From Hyaloraphidium curvatum (lineage: Eukaryota; Monoblepharomycota; Hyaloraphidiomycetes; Hyaloraphidiales; Hyaloraphidiaceae): a stretch of 64,000 bases of DNA. Below are positions 43,322-54,529 of the stretch, piece after piece. Position 1 is the stretch's first letter. Each line of letters starts with the position of its first letter. Made by a program: the position numbers and the translations under genes. Location of the stretch: positions 558,001 through 622,000 of the forward strand of contig JAIVFI010000007.1 in NCBI GenBank assembly GCA_025558095.1. Direction: 5' to 3'. The notes under the pieces are model-generated. The model did no database searches, was not told the DNA's origin, and saw only the letters and a list, made by a program, of their open reading frames with translations.

Positions 43322-44402
43322 GTTCGCCTTCGAAGTCGCTTCGCGGCTGCGTGCAGCGGAGGCGGCGGTGCGGCGGCAATGCGAGGTCCGTGCGGGCGTG
43401 ATTGCAGCGAACTTGCAGTGCCAAACATTGCCCGGCGCGCCACGCGCTCAATAGCACGGCTCCAGTCACCCGCCGTCCCCTGCCATCCCTCGCCCTTTCC
43501 CGGGCCCGCAGGCGGAAGCAGAGAGCCGAGACGGCGTCGGGAGACCGACACGTCATCGGCCAGGCGCGATGGCCGGTCCGGCGCCGGGATTCGCGGCGGG
43601 AGGAGCGCGTGCGGTGCCCCGTCCCCACTTGAATCCCAGACGGGCATTCGAGGCCGAACCGCGTTCTCCGCAAACCATCGAGCACGATCCGAGGTCGGAA
43701 CAATCGACCACGTGATTGCACGTCCCCGGGCGCCCGGATTCGCCAAGGAGCACCCCAAAATACGACCGGAGGTGTCCCGCTGAATGTGAGCTCGAATCGG
43801 ATGGCGAAATGCACAGAAAATGGTCCGATCTGCTCCTTTCCGAGGCTTCGCGAGGTCCTGAGAGGCCGTGTGGTGCGAGACGGTCTCACATTCGACTCTG
43901 GCAGGGCGATCGAAGTGTCCCTGCCTTCACCGGATGGAGGCCGCCCTACATCAATCTAGATGCCATTCGAAACCAGCGACGACCTCGTGGCCTCTGGAAT
44001 CAGTTTCCGAAGGCCGAGGAGGGTCAGGGACACGTCCAGCAACCTGCCACCTTCCAGTCAAGCTGCACAGGCTCAGCGAGGCTCCAGTCTAGTCAACGAC
44101 TCCGGATCCGGCCGCATAAAATACGCTGTTCTCAACCGGCCCGGGCAATCCGCGAATGAGAAGGTTCCGGTTCCCGAATTCGAGTCGCGAGCCCGCCTGG
44201 TCGGTTCGAGTGGCTCCGCGGAAGGCCGCCCGCCGGTGCCATGCACGGGCCCTCCGAGGTCGCCGCATTGGATCCATCCTTCCTGCCTGTCGCGTGAATA
44301 GATCGTAGGTACTGCTCGGTTGCGGCGCGTCTTCGGAGTCGGAGGTCGTGAGGACATCAATCAAACACGCGGCCAGCACATTCCGCCCTGTCCCCCGCGG
44401 CC
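43322..44402. other. Long divergent gap
   Basis: About 1.1 kb between the SxIP gene and the CSA gene start. The long minus frame continues upstream to 43889, but with Arg/Gly/Pro composition and no motifs. ATAAAATA at 44116-44123 on the + strand, about 280 bases before the CSA ATG, is the only TATA-like site. No gene is supported. Confidence 0.45.
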
Positions 44403-46103
44403 ATGCACGGCCGCTTCCCTATCGCCCGGCAGCGCCCGCCCGACGGCGATGCGGGCGACGACCCCGCGCGGCCGCGGCTGCCTGCACGCCTGGGCCAGCC
44501 GCGCCCGCGGCCGGAGGTGTACGGCCCGCACGGGGTCGCGCGGCCCGGAGACCGCGCTGCGGAACGGCGCGTGCCGCTTCCCAACCGGGAGGCCGATTTA
44601 AGGCCCGCGGACTTGACTGCGGATGACTTGAGCGGCGGCCTGGAGGAGGAGGAGGCACGGGAGCGCCCCGCCAAGCGCGCCCGGCTCGCGACCCCGGACA
44701 TCCCCGCGTGGGCCTTCCACGCGCCATATCTCTCGACGCGAGGGGCGCCGCCGCTGCACGCGCTGCTCTCGCTCTCGCAGCTCGCCCCGCCGCCCGCGCA
44801 GCGCCGCCTGCAGCTCGCGCTGACCACGCTGCGGTGGCGGGCAACCGATCTCTCCCTCCTCAGGCGCTTCCCGACGGCGCACGGCCGCGCGCCGGGGATG
44901 CTGTGCCTGGACATAGAGGCCGCCGAGGGGCGCTACCTGCTGGGCGGCGCGGGCGACGGCGGCGTGCGGCTGTGGGACCTGGAAGACTGCGTGGAGGAGG
45001 CGCCCTCGCGGACGGGGGCCTCACGGACAGCAGGCACCGCAGCGGCCGGCCCTGCGCTGCCCCGCCGCACATTCCGCCTCGTCGCGCAGGCCGAGCGCAA
45101 CTACGGCCACCGCAACGCCGTGGCCTCGCTGCAGTGGTACCCCGTCGACAACGGCCTCTTCGTCACGGGCTCCGCCGACGGCTTCGTCAAGGCCTGGGAC
45201 GCCGAGAACATGCAACCCGCCGCGGAATGGGACATGGGCGGGCCGGTCAACGCCGTGGCCATGTCGCCGGCGGGGCAGCACGGCACCGTGGCCGTGGGCT
45301 CCGCGTCGGCGCAGGTGCGGCTGTGCGACCTCCGCACGGGGTCGTCGGCGCACACGCTGCTGGGGCACTCGGCGGCGAGCTCCAGCGGCGCGGTGCTGGC
45401 GGCGAAATGGCACCCCGTGCACCCGCACCTGCTCGCGACGGGGGGCAAGGACAGGACGGTGCGGCTGTGGGACGTGCGCCGGGCGCGGGCCTGCGTGGCC
45501 GTGCTGGACAAGGACAACCGCGCCGACCCGGACTCGCAATCCGTCCTCCTCCCCTCCTCCACCGACCCCGTCGTGTCGCACTCGGGCGCCGTCACCTCCC
45601 TCCTCTTCCTCCCCCCCTCTGGCCGCGTGCTCCTCTCCACCGGCTCCGACGGCCGCCCGCGCGCGTGGCAAGTCGACGCCTCGCGCCCCGAGCGCGCGCA
45701 CAACAGCATGGCCAACTTCGGGCCGCACCTCTCCACCTCGTCCAAGCCGTGCCAGCCGTGCGCCACCCCGGAGACGGAGTGCTCCCCGCCGCTGGCGTTC
45801 CTCCCCGGCGCCGAGGAAGGGGAGATCCTCGCGTTCGACCTGCTCCTTTCCGGCCCCGGCCCGCGGCTGCGCGCAAGGCTGAGGGCGCACCTGGGGAGGT
45901 GCGCGGCCATGTGCGTGAGGCCGGGGAGGGGCGAGATGTACTCTGCAGGGGCGGACGGGGCGGTGCTGTGCTGGTGCTACCGGGGGGACAGGGACGAGGT
46001 CGAGGGGATGGAGGAGGAGGAGGCGCGGGCTGAGATCGGGGCCGAGGCGAGGGGGGGGAGGCTGGGGGATCTGTTCCGGGATTCGTGGTCGGACGAGGAT
46101 TGA
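44403..46103 (+). CDS. ERCC8: CSA/ERCC8-like WD40 protein (yeast Rad28 type)
   Basis: A single exon encodes 566 residues. After a disordered ~75-residue start and a helical segment (HALLSLSQL to LRRFP), WD40 repeats follow: LLGGAGDGGVRLWDLED, the CSA-specific GHRNAVASLQWYPVDNGLFVTGSADGF.. unit, VAVGSASAQVRLCDLRTGS, LATGGKDRTVRLWDVRRA, LLSTGSDGRPRAWQVD and EMYSAGADGAVLCW. The end, LFRDSWSDED, matches the acidic C-terminus of CSA. This protein is the substrate receptor of a CUL4-DDB1 ubiquitin ligase that acts in transcription-coupled repair. Two loops of about 30-40 extra residues sit between blades. Intronless, unlike most neighbours. Confidence 0.88.
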   Translation: MHGRFPIARQRPPDGDAGDDPARPRLPARLGQPRPRPEVYGPHGVARPGDRAAERRVPLPNREADLRPADLTADDLSGGLEEEEARERPAKRARLATPDIPAWAFHAPYLSTRGAPPLHALLSLSQLAPPPAQRRLQLALTTLRWRATDLSLLRRFPTAHGRAPGMLCLDIEAAEGRYLLGGAGDGGVRLWDLEDCVEEAPSRTGASRTAGTAAAGPALPRRTFRLVAQAERNYGHRNAVASLQWYPVDNGLFVTGSADGFVKAWDAENMQPAAEWDMGGPVNAVAMSPAGQHGTVAVGSASAQVRLCDLRTGSSAHTLLGHSAASSSGAVLAAKWHPVHPHLLATGGKDRTVRLWDVRRARACVAVLDKDNRADPDSQSVLLPSSTDPVVSHSGAVTSLLFLPPSGRVLLSTGSDGRPRAWQVDASRPERAHNSMANFGPHLSTSSKPCQPCATPETECSPPLAFLPGAEEGEILAFDLLLSGPGPRLRARLRAHLGRCAAMCVRPGRGEMYSAGADGAVLCWCYRGDRDEVEGMEEEEARAEIGAEARGGRLGDLFRDSWSDED

Positions 46104-46201
46104 GCGGTGGTGGCGGCGTGTGGGATGTCGCGCGTCGGGCGGCACACGGCGATGCCGACCAATGAGGATACCCATTCTCTCTCTTTTCGGTCTAGGGAGG
46201 C

Positions 46202-46912
46202 CTACGGAGCCAATCGGACCATCTTCCAACCCTCGCCGTCCCGCTCGTACGCGATCCGGTCGTGCAGCCTGCTCGACCTCCCCTGCCAGAACTCGAACCT
46301 CTCCGGCACCACCGCGTACCCGCCCCAAAACTCGGGCCTGGGCACCTCCCCCTCCTCGCCGAACCGCTCCGCCATCCCCGCCACGATCTTCTCCAGCTCC
46401 GCCCTCCCGCCGGGCAGCTCCCGCGACTGCGGCGACGACCACGCGCCGATCCTGCTCCCCCTCGGCCTGGAGGCAAAGTACGCGTCCGAGTCCTCCGCGG
46501 GCACCTTTTCCGCGCTCCCTTCGATGCGAACCTGCCGTTGGCCCCAGTGGAACAGCAGCGCGCACCGCGGGTTCTCGGCCAGGTCGCGGGCCTTGCGCGA
46601 GGTGTAGTTCGTGAAGAAGGTGAATGCCCCTTGGTGGCCGGGGGAGGGCAGCACCATCTCCTTGAGCAGCACGATGCGCGAGCTGGGCATGCCCCCCGGG
46701 GCGCAGGTGGAGAGCGCCATGGCGTTGGGCTCAAAGTCCGGGAAGGCGGGCGGGTGCATGCGGGCGTCGGCGAACCACGCCGCGAACTGCGCGAACGGGT
46801 CCGGCGCGGCGGACGCCTCGTCGAGCGTGGCGGCGGTGTAGTCGAGGCGGAGGTCGTGCAGCGCGACCTTGGCGGGCGGCGGCGTGGCGGGCGCGCCGTT
46901 GGGCGACGCCAT
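46202..46912 (-). CDS. PDX3: Pyridoxamine 5'-phosphate oxidase
   Basis: FMN enzyme making pyridoxal 5'-phosphate from pyridoxine or pyridoxamine phosphate. A single exon gives 236 residues. Family motifs in order: DPFAQFAAWFADA, substrate/FMN-contact SSRIVLLKEM, FFTNYTSRKARDL, HWGQRQVRIEGSAEKV, SRIGAWSSPQSREL and the C-terminal EFWQGRSSRLHDRIAY, ending WKMVRLAP exactly as PNPO proteins do. The first ~25 residues are alanine/proline-rich and may be a weak targeting leader. The ATG at 46912 is the last in frame before the conserved part. It converges on CSA, with 98 bases between stops. Confidence 0.93.
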   Translation of the reverse strand: MASPNGAPATPPPAKVALHDLRLDYTAATLDEASAAPDPFAQFAAWFADARMHPPAFPDFEPNAMALSTCAPGGMPSSRIVLLKEMVLPSPGHQGAFTFFTNYTSRKARDLAENPRCALLFHWGQRQVRIEGSAEKVPAEDSDAYFASRPRGSRIGAWSSPQSRELPGGRAELEKIVAGMAERFGEEGEVPRPEFWGGYAVVPERFEFWQGRSSRLHDRIAYERDGEGWKMVRLAP

Positions 46913-47224
46913 CGCGTGGGTGCGGAGCGCGGCGGGGCGCGTAAGGCGGAGAGCAGTAATGCGATGGAGTCGATGGAGGCAGAATGTTCGTATCGGCCGA
47001 TGCGAGGTCGCCAGAAGGCCGCGGACCATCGATCGGGCTCGATCTGTGTTTACGCGCGTCGCTGGCGGCGGGCGTCGAATCTCAAACACCCTGGTACAAC
47101 AACGAATCCCCCGGCAACTCCCGCAACGCCGCATCTCTCCCGCCGGGGATCCGTCTCCAAAGCACCCGCCACTCCCATCGGCACCGCCGCCCCCGCGATC
47201 CGCGGCCAGCAGGCCCCGCCCGCC

Positions 47225-49283
47225 ATGGAGGACCTCGCCTCCCAGGTCCGAGCGCTCAAGCGGGAGCTCAAGGAGTGGGAGCACGGCTTCGAGGACGCGT
47301 ACGGGCGCAAACCGACCAAGGACGACATTGTCGCCGCGTCGGAGGAGGAGGATGGGGACCCGAAGGAGTCGCTAGGTGGCCTCGCCCGCTCGACGCCCCG
47401 GGGCCGTGCCGACCCGTCCGCCCCGGCCAGTCTACAAGTTCAAGCTCTACGCCAAGCTCAAAGCCCAGCTCGAGCTCCTCTCGAACCCGCAGCTCTCTTC
47501 CCCCGGCCGCCGCCGCGACGACGCGCAGCCCGACTCGTCCGAGACCGCGAAAGGCTCGCCCGACCGCCGATCCCCGGCCAAGTTCTCCCCGCCCGCCCAC
47601 CTCGTCCCCAAGGGCATCGTCACGGGGCGGTCGCCCATTACAGCGGAGCCCATGCCCGTACCGCAGCCGCAGCGGGCCCCGGCGCGCCCGGCAGAGAGCG
47701 AGTACTCGGATAGCGGGTCCGAAGGGGAGGACGACGACGACGACCTCGAGAGCGAGGCCGGATCCCGACTTCCCCCGCAGGCGAGGGCCTACCTGGGCGA
47801 CGACTCGCGGCGATACCAGCAGGCCGCGTACCAGCAGCCCCCGCAGTCCTACGCCTGGCCCGCGGGCTACCCGCAGCAGCCCTACGGCTACCCGGTGCAG
47901 CAGGCGCCCCGCGGGCCGCAGGGGCAGATGCTCTCCCCGGCGTTCGCGTACGGGGTCGCCAATGCGGCGACGAGCACGCCGGGCCTGGCGCACCAGGACA
48001 GCTACCAGAGGCAGCAGGGGCTCAGCGTCGGCACCGGCGCAGCGAGGCCGACCACGCCGGGGTACCAGCAGCAGCAGGGGTATCCCGTGCCCGGATCGCC
48101 CAACAGGGTGTTTGCGCAGGCGCCGGATCCGAGCGCCGTGGTGCCGGTGGTGCAGGGCCCGTACGGCCTCCCGTGGATGCCGCACCCGGTTATGGGCGGG
48201 GGCTTCGGCGTCCGCGGTTTCGGCGACGGCCTCTTCAAGTGCGTCTTGCGTGCGCTCCGATCTGACTTGATCTGACCCCGCCCCGCGAAAGGCGCCTCCC
48301 GCCAAACACCATCCTCCGCTGCACCATCCACCGCCGCCACACCGGCCTCTTCTCCGACCTCTCCGCGACCTACTACCTCCACAACGAGTCCGACTCGGAC
48401 TCGTTCATGCTCGCCGCCCGCCGCAGGAAGAAGACCAAGGGGGTCAGCTACATCATCGGGACGGACCCTGTGATGCTCAAGCGCGGGGCGGCGGCGGGGT
48501 ACGGCGCCGCGGGGGGGTACGTGGCCAAACTGAGGTGTGGCTATCGGTGGCGGTGCTGCTTGAAAGGGGGCTGACGGCGCGTGGCAGGGCCAACCCGCAG
48601 CGGACCATGTTCGTGCTGTACGACGCGAGGTCGTACGATCCCATCCGCGCCGACAAGGGGCTGAAGGAGCGGATGCTGGTCGAATACGTGTGCGAGGATT
48701 GGGTGCGTGACTCGAAGGCTTCCTCTCTCGAGGCCCCTGCTCACGGTCGTCCGCAGTCTCGCACGGCGCTGCCCCGAGAGATGCACGTCGGCATCCCTTC
48801 CGTCTCCCTCCCCGACCCCGAGGAGCGGTCCTCGGCGCCGGACATCATCACGGACTACCGTATGCACGACCAGAACCGGCTGTCGTTCCTGCGCAACAAG
48901 CCGCCGAGGTGGAACAGCGGTGGGTCGCGTGCCCCGCCCAAAGCGACCGCGGCTGACGTGGTGCTCGTGATCAGGCACGCAGTCGCATTGCCTCAACTTT
49001 GGCGGGCGCGTGACGGTGGCGTCGATCAAGAACTTCCAGCTGGTTATGGAGAACGCCGTCGGCGGAGCACCGGGAGGTGAGCAGCGAGCTCGCTCCGGCG
49101 CAACGCATCCGCTCACCGCCCGCAGAGCAAACGGCATCCGCCGAGGACCTCGCATCCCGCCCCGTGATGCAGTTCGGGCGCACGGGGCCCGACAGCTTCT
49201 GCATGGACGTGACATACCCGCTCAGCGTGGCCGAGGCGTTCTCGCTCGCGCTGTCGACCTTTTCCGCGTACGATGCGTCGTGA
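47225..49283 (+). CDS. Tubby-like protein
   Basis: Seven exons (47225-47375, 47431-48238, 48292-48534, 48588-48702, 48757-48919, 48975-49076, 49126-49283; introns 49-55 bases) sum exactly to 579 residues. The start is a coiled helix (ALKRELKEWEHGFEDAYGRKPTKDDI) resembling the RecQ4/SLD2-type N-terminal helix; YKFKLYAKLKAQLELL follows. A Gln/Pro/Tyr-rich disordered middle comes next. The C-terminal ~240 residues form a tubby barrel: TILRCTIHRRHTGLF, FMLAARRRKKTKGVSYIIGTD, LPREMHVGIPSV, TQSHCLNFGGRVTVASIKNFQL and VMQFGRTGPDSFCMDVTYPLS. Tubby domains bind phosphoinositides and DNA. The intron placing TQSH is proven by the family match. Confidence 0.88.
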
Positions 49284-49378
49284 CTGGCAAACGAAACTCG
49301 TACATACTGTAGTTAATGCGTCTCCTTCGGAAGATTGTTGTAATTGGTATACTATTACAAGCCAAGACTCCTGCGGCT

Positions 49379-52300
49379 CTACGCTGCCCCAGCACCACCC
49401 GGACCCCCGAACTCCGCCGGCTCGGGCTCGTAACCCACCACCCTGGCCACCCAGACGTTGGTCGCCGGCACCTTGGACTCGCTGTCCATCTCGGCCATGT
49501 CCTGGTGCCCCTTGCCGTGCCCCTTGAGGCTCAGCATGTGCTTGAGCTCGCGCAGGCGCTCGACGTGCAGGGCAAACTCGAGGACCGACTTGCTGCCGGT
49601 TTCCTTGGCGTCGGGGTCGGGGTCGATCTGCGTGATCTGGTGCAAGATAGTGAGCTCCGGCGCGGATGCGATCATCGAGAGCAAGGATGACGAACCTCGC
49701 ACCAGTTCCGCCGGCGCAACAACTTGCGCTTCATCATCTTGCGAGTTTCGTGGTCGTCGTGCCGTACCTTGCCGCCGCGGGCTCCGGCGACGAGCTGCAG
49801 CTCCCCAATCCGCAGCTGCGAAACAAAAGTCAGACTCGAGCACATGGCGAAACGATGGAGCTCACCAGTCCTTCCTCGACTTTTCCGAGAACGACCTGGC
49901 CGTTGCCGGGATCGTTCTTGATCGGGCGAGCCACGAAGTCCTCGGCGTACTTGTTGCGGAGCTTCTCGTGGTAGGTGTTTGCGCGGTAGAAGCTCTTGAC
50001 TGGCTTGCCGTTGCTGGCCATCGATCGCACGCTTGCGGCACCGCCCGGGGTGACGGTGGGCCGGCGGAGCGGCGGCTTCGTGCGCTTCCGGAATGCGCCC
50101 CAAGGCGGGCCGTCCGTGTACTCGAACACAGCCCGGACGAACACGGGCGGCGGCGCGTTGCCGATCGCGGAACTGATCACCTGGTACTGCGTCATGGGAT
50201 CGCGGATCTCCGTCTCGGTGGTGACCCCGATCGTCCGCAGGCGCCCGAAGCCCGCGCAGTGCACGTCGCCCGTGAGCCACGAGACGCGGAGCTCGAACTC
50301 CTTGGCGACCTGGCCGAAGCGGGCAAAGAGGAGCTGCCGCTCCAGGAGGTGGTGCATCGACGTCCAGTGCTGGTCAAAGGACACCACTCAGTGGGTGGTC
50401 AGACGCAAGCGGCGACGTCAACAACTTACGTCCACCATGTCGTCGAGAAGCTGCGGTTCGCCAAACTTGAGCTGGTCACTCCTATAGAGCTTGAGCTTGG
50501 CGATCACCTCGGTGGCGAACTTGTTGTTCCGGATGAACTTTGATATCCGCTCCAGCGGTCTCTCGAGGGAGCCGATGTCCCCAAAGATCTGCAGGGTGGG
50601 ATCAGCTAGCGGAAGAGTCGGCAATTGACTTGACTCCCACCATCGGCACCGCCTGCATGACCAGCAAGTGCTCGCACGTGCGAGGCACGGTGGCGTTGAT
50701 CCGCTGGAAAATAGCATCCAGCGTCGCGGGGAAGAAGACTTGGTCGATCTGCCGTTCCGTCCTGGTCAAATGCGGCGTGAGAAGCTTGCGACGGCAAGAC
50801 CAAACGGAGCCTGACCTGTTGTCCAAGCCCACAATCGACATCGTCGGGCTCAGGTTGTACACGAAGTTGAAACCGGAAGGCCTTCCGAATGGTCCATTGG
50901 GATCGGCGGGGATCATGCAGTTCTGCGACGCGGCCAGCTCCGGGGTCGTGTGATGCTGGAAGAGGAGAAACTGCTTGGTCGCGACCTTGGCGATGCCCTG
51001 GAAAACCGGGCAGTTGTTAAGATGTTCCGGGTAGCTTCCGAAGCCGTCGAAGAAGTCGTGGTCGTCGGGCACGAAGACGTGAGGGATCCGTGCCATGGCC
51101 TGCAAAGCGTCTTTCAGTATCGAGTGACCACGCCGAGGAGCTGACCCACGTCTCCGACCACGGTCGTCCCAAAGTGCATGCAGCAGTTCCGAAAGTAGAA
51201 CTCGTTGGCCCCGTGCTCCATCTCCTGCGTCCAAGGTGCCGCCTCGCGATCCCGCTGGTAAGGAATGTCGTACATCCAATCGTGCAGCGCGTGTACGTCG
51301 TCAAAGACGTCATCATTGTAGACCTGTTCGAAAGAAAGGATAAGCTCGAGTCGGCGAATGATCATCCAAGCTTCTCTTGACCTGATCGCCTCCGCCTATC
51401 AAGAGATGGAAAGGTCGAGGCACGTTTTCGTCTGGTTCTTCACTCTCCTCGTTGGCGTCCGCCCTCCGTCCACGGTGAACACGCAGAATGTCGTGCCCTG
51501 TGGACAAAGACGAGTTCAGCGGCAGCACCGAGGCCGTGTTGAGTGATCTCACAGAGACCGGGCGTACCGACCCCCTGATCCGCCTCCCGATTGGTGTGCT
51601 CGAACCCGGAGCAGGAGAAAAAGGCACAGTGCCACTTTTGGTTGACGGCTGGAACATGAAGATCGTACATGTCGAGTTCGTCGTGGCGGACCCGGTAGAG
51701 TTCCGGGTTCTCGATCATGACACGGTAGCGGACGAAGGTGGTAAACACTTCGTCCTGCGGGATCTCCAGATCAAAGCGAAAAGCGGTGTAGCCACACTCG
51801 TTTCGGTAGAGCACCGTCGGGGAGCGCAGTGTCGCGAGCGGCACTTCGGGCTTGCCGGAATCCATCTTGGTGGCAAAGACCTCGATCCACGGCCGCGCAG
51901 AAATATCTTCATCCGTGCCGTCGGATCCGGCAAGAGCTCCAGCACCGGGTTTGGCCGATGGTAGTGCTTGGCGATTGCGGAAGTCCTCCAGCTCGTGCGA
52001 AGAGGTACGCCGGAAGGACAGTCCTACCGGGCGAGCCCCTTCAGCTGTCCTATCTGGCTCCGGCGGTGGCACGTCGGTGGAGACTATGGTCACTTCCGAG
52101 TTCGACCGCATCTTGTTCGGCGACGGTTCGAGCGCCTCGTCGCCGTTCTGGGTCAGCTGCGAATCGGTCGGCACCAGGTCCCCGTCCCCATCTTCGGGTG
52201 CGGCGGCCCGTGTAGGCTGCAAAAAGGCCGGAGAGGCCGCCCCCCTGGTCCGCAAATCCAGGTCTGCGAGGGCGAGAGGCTCGAGAACAGAGTCCTTGAA

Positions 52301-52537
52301 CGGGTCGGCCTTCTTCCGCCGTTCCCCCTCGTCGTCTTCGTTCCCGCGCGGCTCCCGGCGCACGAGCACGAGAATGGAGCCCCGCCATGTCTTGGTGTCG
52401 AGGTCGACACCGTGAAAAGCGACGAGGGGACCGACGATATCCTGGGGAACGTCAGGCCTATTGAGCGCAGGAGATGCCGCCGTGCGGTACCCCGGCAGCA
52501 GGCCCCTCTTGCTCAGCTGCGGGTCTTTCAGCGGCAT
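49379..52537 (-). CDS. PhoD-like metallophosphatase
   Basis: Nine exons (52537-51568, 51497-51382, 51323-51150, 51099-50816, 50761-50641, 50588-50430, 50369-49866, 49815-49696, 49636-49379; introns 50-70 bases) sum exactly to 901 residues. The N-terminal ~300 residues contain a disordered stretch and a beta-rich region (YTAFRFDLEIPQDE). The PhoD-like core has the metal ligands in LLIGGGDQVYNDDV, VFVPDDHDFFDGFGSY, LGLDNR-like IVGLDNRTERQ and TGDVHCAGFGRL. The C-terminus is Gly/Pro-rich. Fungal relatives are cytosolic or membrane-associated phosphatases or phosphodiesterases of unclear substrate. The intron density is highest here. No signal peptide seen. Confidence 0.88.
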
Positions 52538-53120
52538 CGCGGAGGTTTGGCGAGGGATCGGAAGCCGCGGCGGCCGAACGGCCGAGTGTTCACCGCCAGC
52601 TCAGCCCGCGCCGCCGAGCCGAGAAAGCCTCCACAGCACCGGGGAAACGCGATCGCTGCGGCACGGCTTCCCGCCATTTCGCCGGGAAAGGCAGAAATTC
52701 CGCGTCGAAGACAGTCCCGACAGTTTTCCATCCTGAATGGATTGACGAGTTGGGCGGACGCGTTCCGATGCACGTACGTCGCAAACAAGGACCGCGAGTT
52801 TCTACTCTTCTGCCCACTTGAACCGCCGTCTCTCTTTGGATCTCATCCGGCATTGCTTTTTCATGGCGATTAGGGACTGGGTTCGTCTGAAGACCTTGAA
52901 TGGAAAGGAGACATGAGACCTCGGTGCGCGGTCGCGACGCGTTCAACTCTGCACGCGGTGTGCCGCGAATGAAATGTCGAGACTAAGGCGAAAAGAATGA
53001 ATTCAGTTGCAAGCAACTCCCTCTGTGCTAAACTGGTTCAAATCGACGAAGGAGCTTGTCGACCGGTGCCGTAACCGACGTAAAGCTGTTCTCGCCGTGG
53101 GCAAGCGCAACGCGCTGTTG
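52538..53120. other. Intergenic, no gene seen
   Basis: Upstream of the phosphatase (minus) and left of the duplicated unit. Moderately AT-richer around 52800-53060. Short ORFs only. This flank is not shared with the second copy of the duplication. Confidence 0.5.
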
Positions 53121-54405
53121 CGACGGAGCTCCACGGACCACTGGAAGACGGCATCCACTTGTTCAGAACGCTCTGGGGCGGATTCTGCCTGGACGTATCC
53201 TGGCTAGTTCGTGGAAGAGCTTCAATGGACCTGACCCACAATTGAGGACCGAAGTTTCCATCTCCAGGCCCCATGACGCCTCGTGGACGCCCCTTAGCGC
53301 CCGTTGTCGATGATCACTATATTCATCTTCAAGTTCCATGGCTCGGAAGTCCCAGAATCGGCCTCTCGGAAGAGTTACTGGGCAAGGAATCTCCGCAAGG
53401 TGGATGGCTGGCGCGGGGCGAGAAAGCACAAAAGCAGGGCCCTGCGCGGAGCTCCATCGTCCCCTCTCATCACTGCATCGCGGCCGCCTGCAACTCGCGG
53501 ACTACTTCATCGCATAGCCACCTGCACAGCGGAGGACAGGTCAGCGCTCCGTCGGCTTCTCCCTCTCCGCAGCCCGACTTGACAGCTCTCTCCCCGCAGC
53601 CCTCCCCGCTCATCACTCATCACTCACCACGATGCCGGGCACCCGGGCCATGACTGCCGACAAGTACCTCACGATGGGCCCGCACGCCCGCCGCGCGGCC
53701 CGCGTCGCCCCGCACGTCGAGCGCAGCGGCACCGTCGGCGGGCACTCCAAGACCAATGCCGAGCCGCCGACGCCCATCGCGGTGCCCGACTTTTTCCGCC
53801 GTGACGGCGAGGTCGACTCGCAGAGGCGCACCGACCAAGCGGCGAAGAGCACCGTGCGCGACGAGCTGTGGGCAGCAATGGCCGGCGCCCTCAACGAGCA
53901 CCAGCTCGGGCAGCTCAAGCGGGTGCGCACGTGGACGTTTCCCCTCACGCTCATCGGCAAGCGCCGGGCCGCCGAGCCGGCTTTGGCGCTGCTGGATGCG
54001 CTGCGGGCGTCCAGGCCGCCGCCCAAGGTCTTTGCCTTTGAGGACGTCGTCGAGAGCCTGATAAAGGGCCTCGCCGTGCTCAAGCCGGCGCTCGAACGGT
54101 ACCTGGCCCACCGCAAGGACTTTGTCAATGCGTGGAATGGCCTCTCGGACTCGGCTTTGCGCTCATGCGCCCGGCACTTCCCCTTCGCCTGGCCCCGCGA
54201 CGTCGAGGAGCAGGTGCGCCGCTTCCTCACTGCGGTTGCGACGGCTATGTCGCCTTTCTTCACGGACATGGGCCGCAAGGCGGGCACGGACTGCTTCGCC
54301 GTGCGCGTGCTCAGGCACGAGCTCGCCAGGGACATTGTCCCCTGGTTGGCCGAGGTAGTCGAGATGAGGCTTGCACTCGATGCCCTGCCGGCCGCCCTTC
54401 ACTGA
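53121..54405 (+). repeat. Inverted duplication unit, copy A (about 1.28 kb)
   Basis: From CGACGGAGCTCCACGGA at 53121 to the stop codon at 54405 this stretch matches, in reverse complement, 61542-62825. It carries about 510 bases of leader plus the entire 257-codon frame. Similarity stops abruptly on both sides: right after the TGA, and just left of the CGACGG start. The leader keeps the same ATG-rich false ORF in both copies. No target-site duplication or terminal inverted repeat was found. Confidence 0.9.
53632..54405 (+). CDS. Unknown 257-residue protein, duplicated copy A
   Basis: Intronless frame with ATG in a CACGATG context after a CATCACT-rich leader. The protein is soluble, Ala/Leu/Arg-rich and mostly helical by appearance, without signal or membrane segments. 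Features are a basic Pro-rich start, PDFFRRDGEVDSQRRTDQ, and helices such as ELWAAMAGALNEHQLGQLKR and HFPFAWPRDVEEQVRRFL. No family recognised. Copy B (61542-62315) differs at 10 of 257 residues by my alignment, mostly conservative, with no stops or frameshifts, which suggests a recent duplication or conversion with both copies kept functional. Confidence 0.75.
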   Translation: MPGTRAMTADKYLTMGPHARRAARVAPHVERSGTVGGHSKTNAEPPTPIAVPDFFRRDGEVDSQRRTDQAAKSTVRDELWAAMAGALNEHQLGQLKRVRTWTFPLTLIGKRRAAEPALALLDALRASRPPPKVFAFEDVVESLIKGLAVLKPALERYLAHRKDFVNAWNGLSDSALRSCARHFPFAWPRDVEEQVRRFLTAVATAMSPFFTDMGRKAGTDCFAVRVLRHELARDIVPWLAEVVEMRLALDALPAALH

Positions 54406-54529
54406 TGGATTGGACGATCGACGAGTTGAATGCGAGATTATTGTGACTGTGTCATTGAATTGAACAGAAAAACAAGCACGATACCATGCGCCAATAGTTC
54501 TCATTCCCAACCATGTGCCAAGCATAACA

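Noticed and set aside
43139-43889. Upstream extension of the SxIP gene
   Set aside because: Open frame, but arginine/glycine-biased, without motifs or a supported start; at most a small basic exon from 43321 is plausible.
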